Assembly (NCBI GenBank): GCA_027011235.1
Contig: JALVAI010000390.1
Span: 1-6,440, forward strand
DNA: 6,440 nt
Origin: Desulfobulbaceae bacterium
GTDB lineage: Bacteria > Desulfobacterota > Desulfobulbia > Desulfobulbales > Desulfobulbaceae
Direction of reading: 5' to 3'
The notes under the pieces are model-generated. The model was not told the origin of the DNA and made no database searches. It saw only the letters and a list, made by a program, of their open reading frames with translations. Positions 6,142 through 6,440 of the stretch are shown here, piece after piece; within the stretch, counting starts at the first letter, position 1, and every line of letters starts with the position of its first letter. The translations under genes were made by a program, and so were the position numbers.

Positions 6142-6440
6142 ATGAATCGAAATATTTACCAGGAGCCCCTTGTCAGTCGATATACCAGCCCTGAAATGCA
6201 GGAACTGTTTTCCGAGCGTTTTAAATTCACCACCTGGCGGCGTTGCTGGGTTGCCCTGGCCGAGGCCCAGCATGAACTTGGCCTTGAGCTGGTCACCAGG
6301 GAAATGGTTGATGAACTCAAAGAACACATAGACGACATTGATTTTGATGTTGCTGCTGCCAAGGAAAAAGAAATACGCCACGATGTCATGGCCCATGTCT
6401 ACGCCTATGGCCTGCAGTGTCCAAAGGCCGAGGCAATTAT
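6142..6440 (+). CDS. purB: Adenylosuccinate lyase, 3'-truncated by window edge
   Basis: PurB removes fumarate from SAICAR and from adenylosuccinate, acting twice in purine synthesis. The 99 visible residues begin MNRNIYQEPLVSRYTSPEMQ and continue FSERFKFTTWRRCWVALAEAQHELGL (about 23-48), the usual N-terminal start of the fumarase/aspartase superfamily member PurB: Y-x-x-P-L-x-S-R-Y, then W-R-x-x-W-x-x-L-A-E-A-Q. KEKEIRHDVMAHVYAYG (about 74-90) is the conserved E-x-x-x-x-H-D-V-x-A-H segment that helps shape the active site. The catalytic His and Ser loops and the signature SS-x-MP-x-K-x-N lie beyond the window. The start is certain because of TAAGGAG at 6126-6132. The frame has no stop before the edge. 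Whether the rest is intact cannot be judged. Confidence 0.94.
   Translation, partial: MNRNIYQEPLVSRYTSPEMQELFSERFKFTTWRRCWVALAEAQHELGLELVTREMVDELKEHIDDIDFDVAAAKEKEIRHDVMAHVYAYGLQCPKAEAI

Noticed and set aside
5931..6143. Minus-strand 70-codon frame, very rich in Lys and Arg, across the recJ-purB gap
   Set aside because: It starts within the purB start codon, has no ribosome binding site, ends inside the dif candidate, and its basic composition follows from reading T/C-rich DNA backwards.

Overview
The window looks like a piece of a Gram-negative bacterial chromosome. It carries an ordinary set of housekeeping genes, all on the + strand, and no insertion sequence, CRISPR array, tRNA or rRNA. 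A citramalate synthase of the Geobacter type directly follows a Bacillus/Geobacter-type aspartate kinase. Together with a small ComEA-like protein and a medium-GC base composition, this suggests a Desulfobacterota (deltaproteobacterial) host. That placement is an inference from protein style and gene order, not a database result.

Layout: (1) 2-1081 is the 3' part of lysC, whose true start lies before the window. (2) 1078-2670 is cimA, overlapping lysC by 4 bases (ATGA), so the two are probably co-transcribed and translationally coupled. (3) A strong intrinsic-terminator-like hairpin with a T7 tail lies at 2717-2747. (4) 2683-3174 is a membrane-anchored helix-hairpin-helix protein (ComEA-like) whose 5' end overlaps that hairpin. 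(5) 3164-4111 is miaA, overlapping the previous gene by 11 bases. (6) 4177-5910 is recJ, with a GTG start. (7) The 231-base gap 5911-6141 holds a 28-bp sequence with all the hallmarks of a dif site, the XerC/XerD chromosome-dimer-resolution site. It lies 20 bases after the recJ stop, and the gap also holds a weak candidate promoter and an excellent ribosome binding site. (8) 6142-6440 is the 5' end of purB, cut by the window edge.

How the genes fit together: lysC opens the aspartate family (lysine, threonine, methionine). cimA makes citramalate from pyruvate and acetyl-CoA, so isoleucine can be made without threonine. The next three genes concern DNA and RNA: a ComEA-like DNA-binding protein, tRNA A37 prenylation, and the RecJ 5'-3' single-strand exonuclease. 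purB starts a separate unit for purine synthesis. The most notable non-coding item is the dif candidate. If it is the chromosomal site, the window lies at the replication terminus. Two exact KOPS-like octamers on the + strand, both pointing towards it, agree with that but are weak evidence. A second notable item is a perfect Shine-Dalgarno and in-frame ATG inside lysC, at the point where a separate beta (ACT-domain) subunit would begin.
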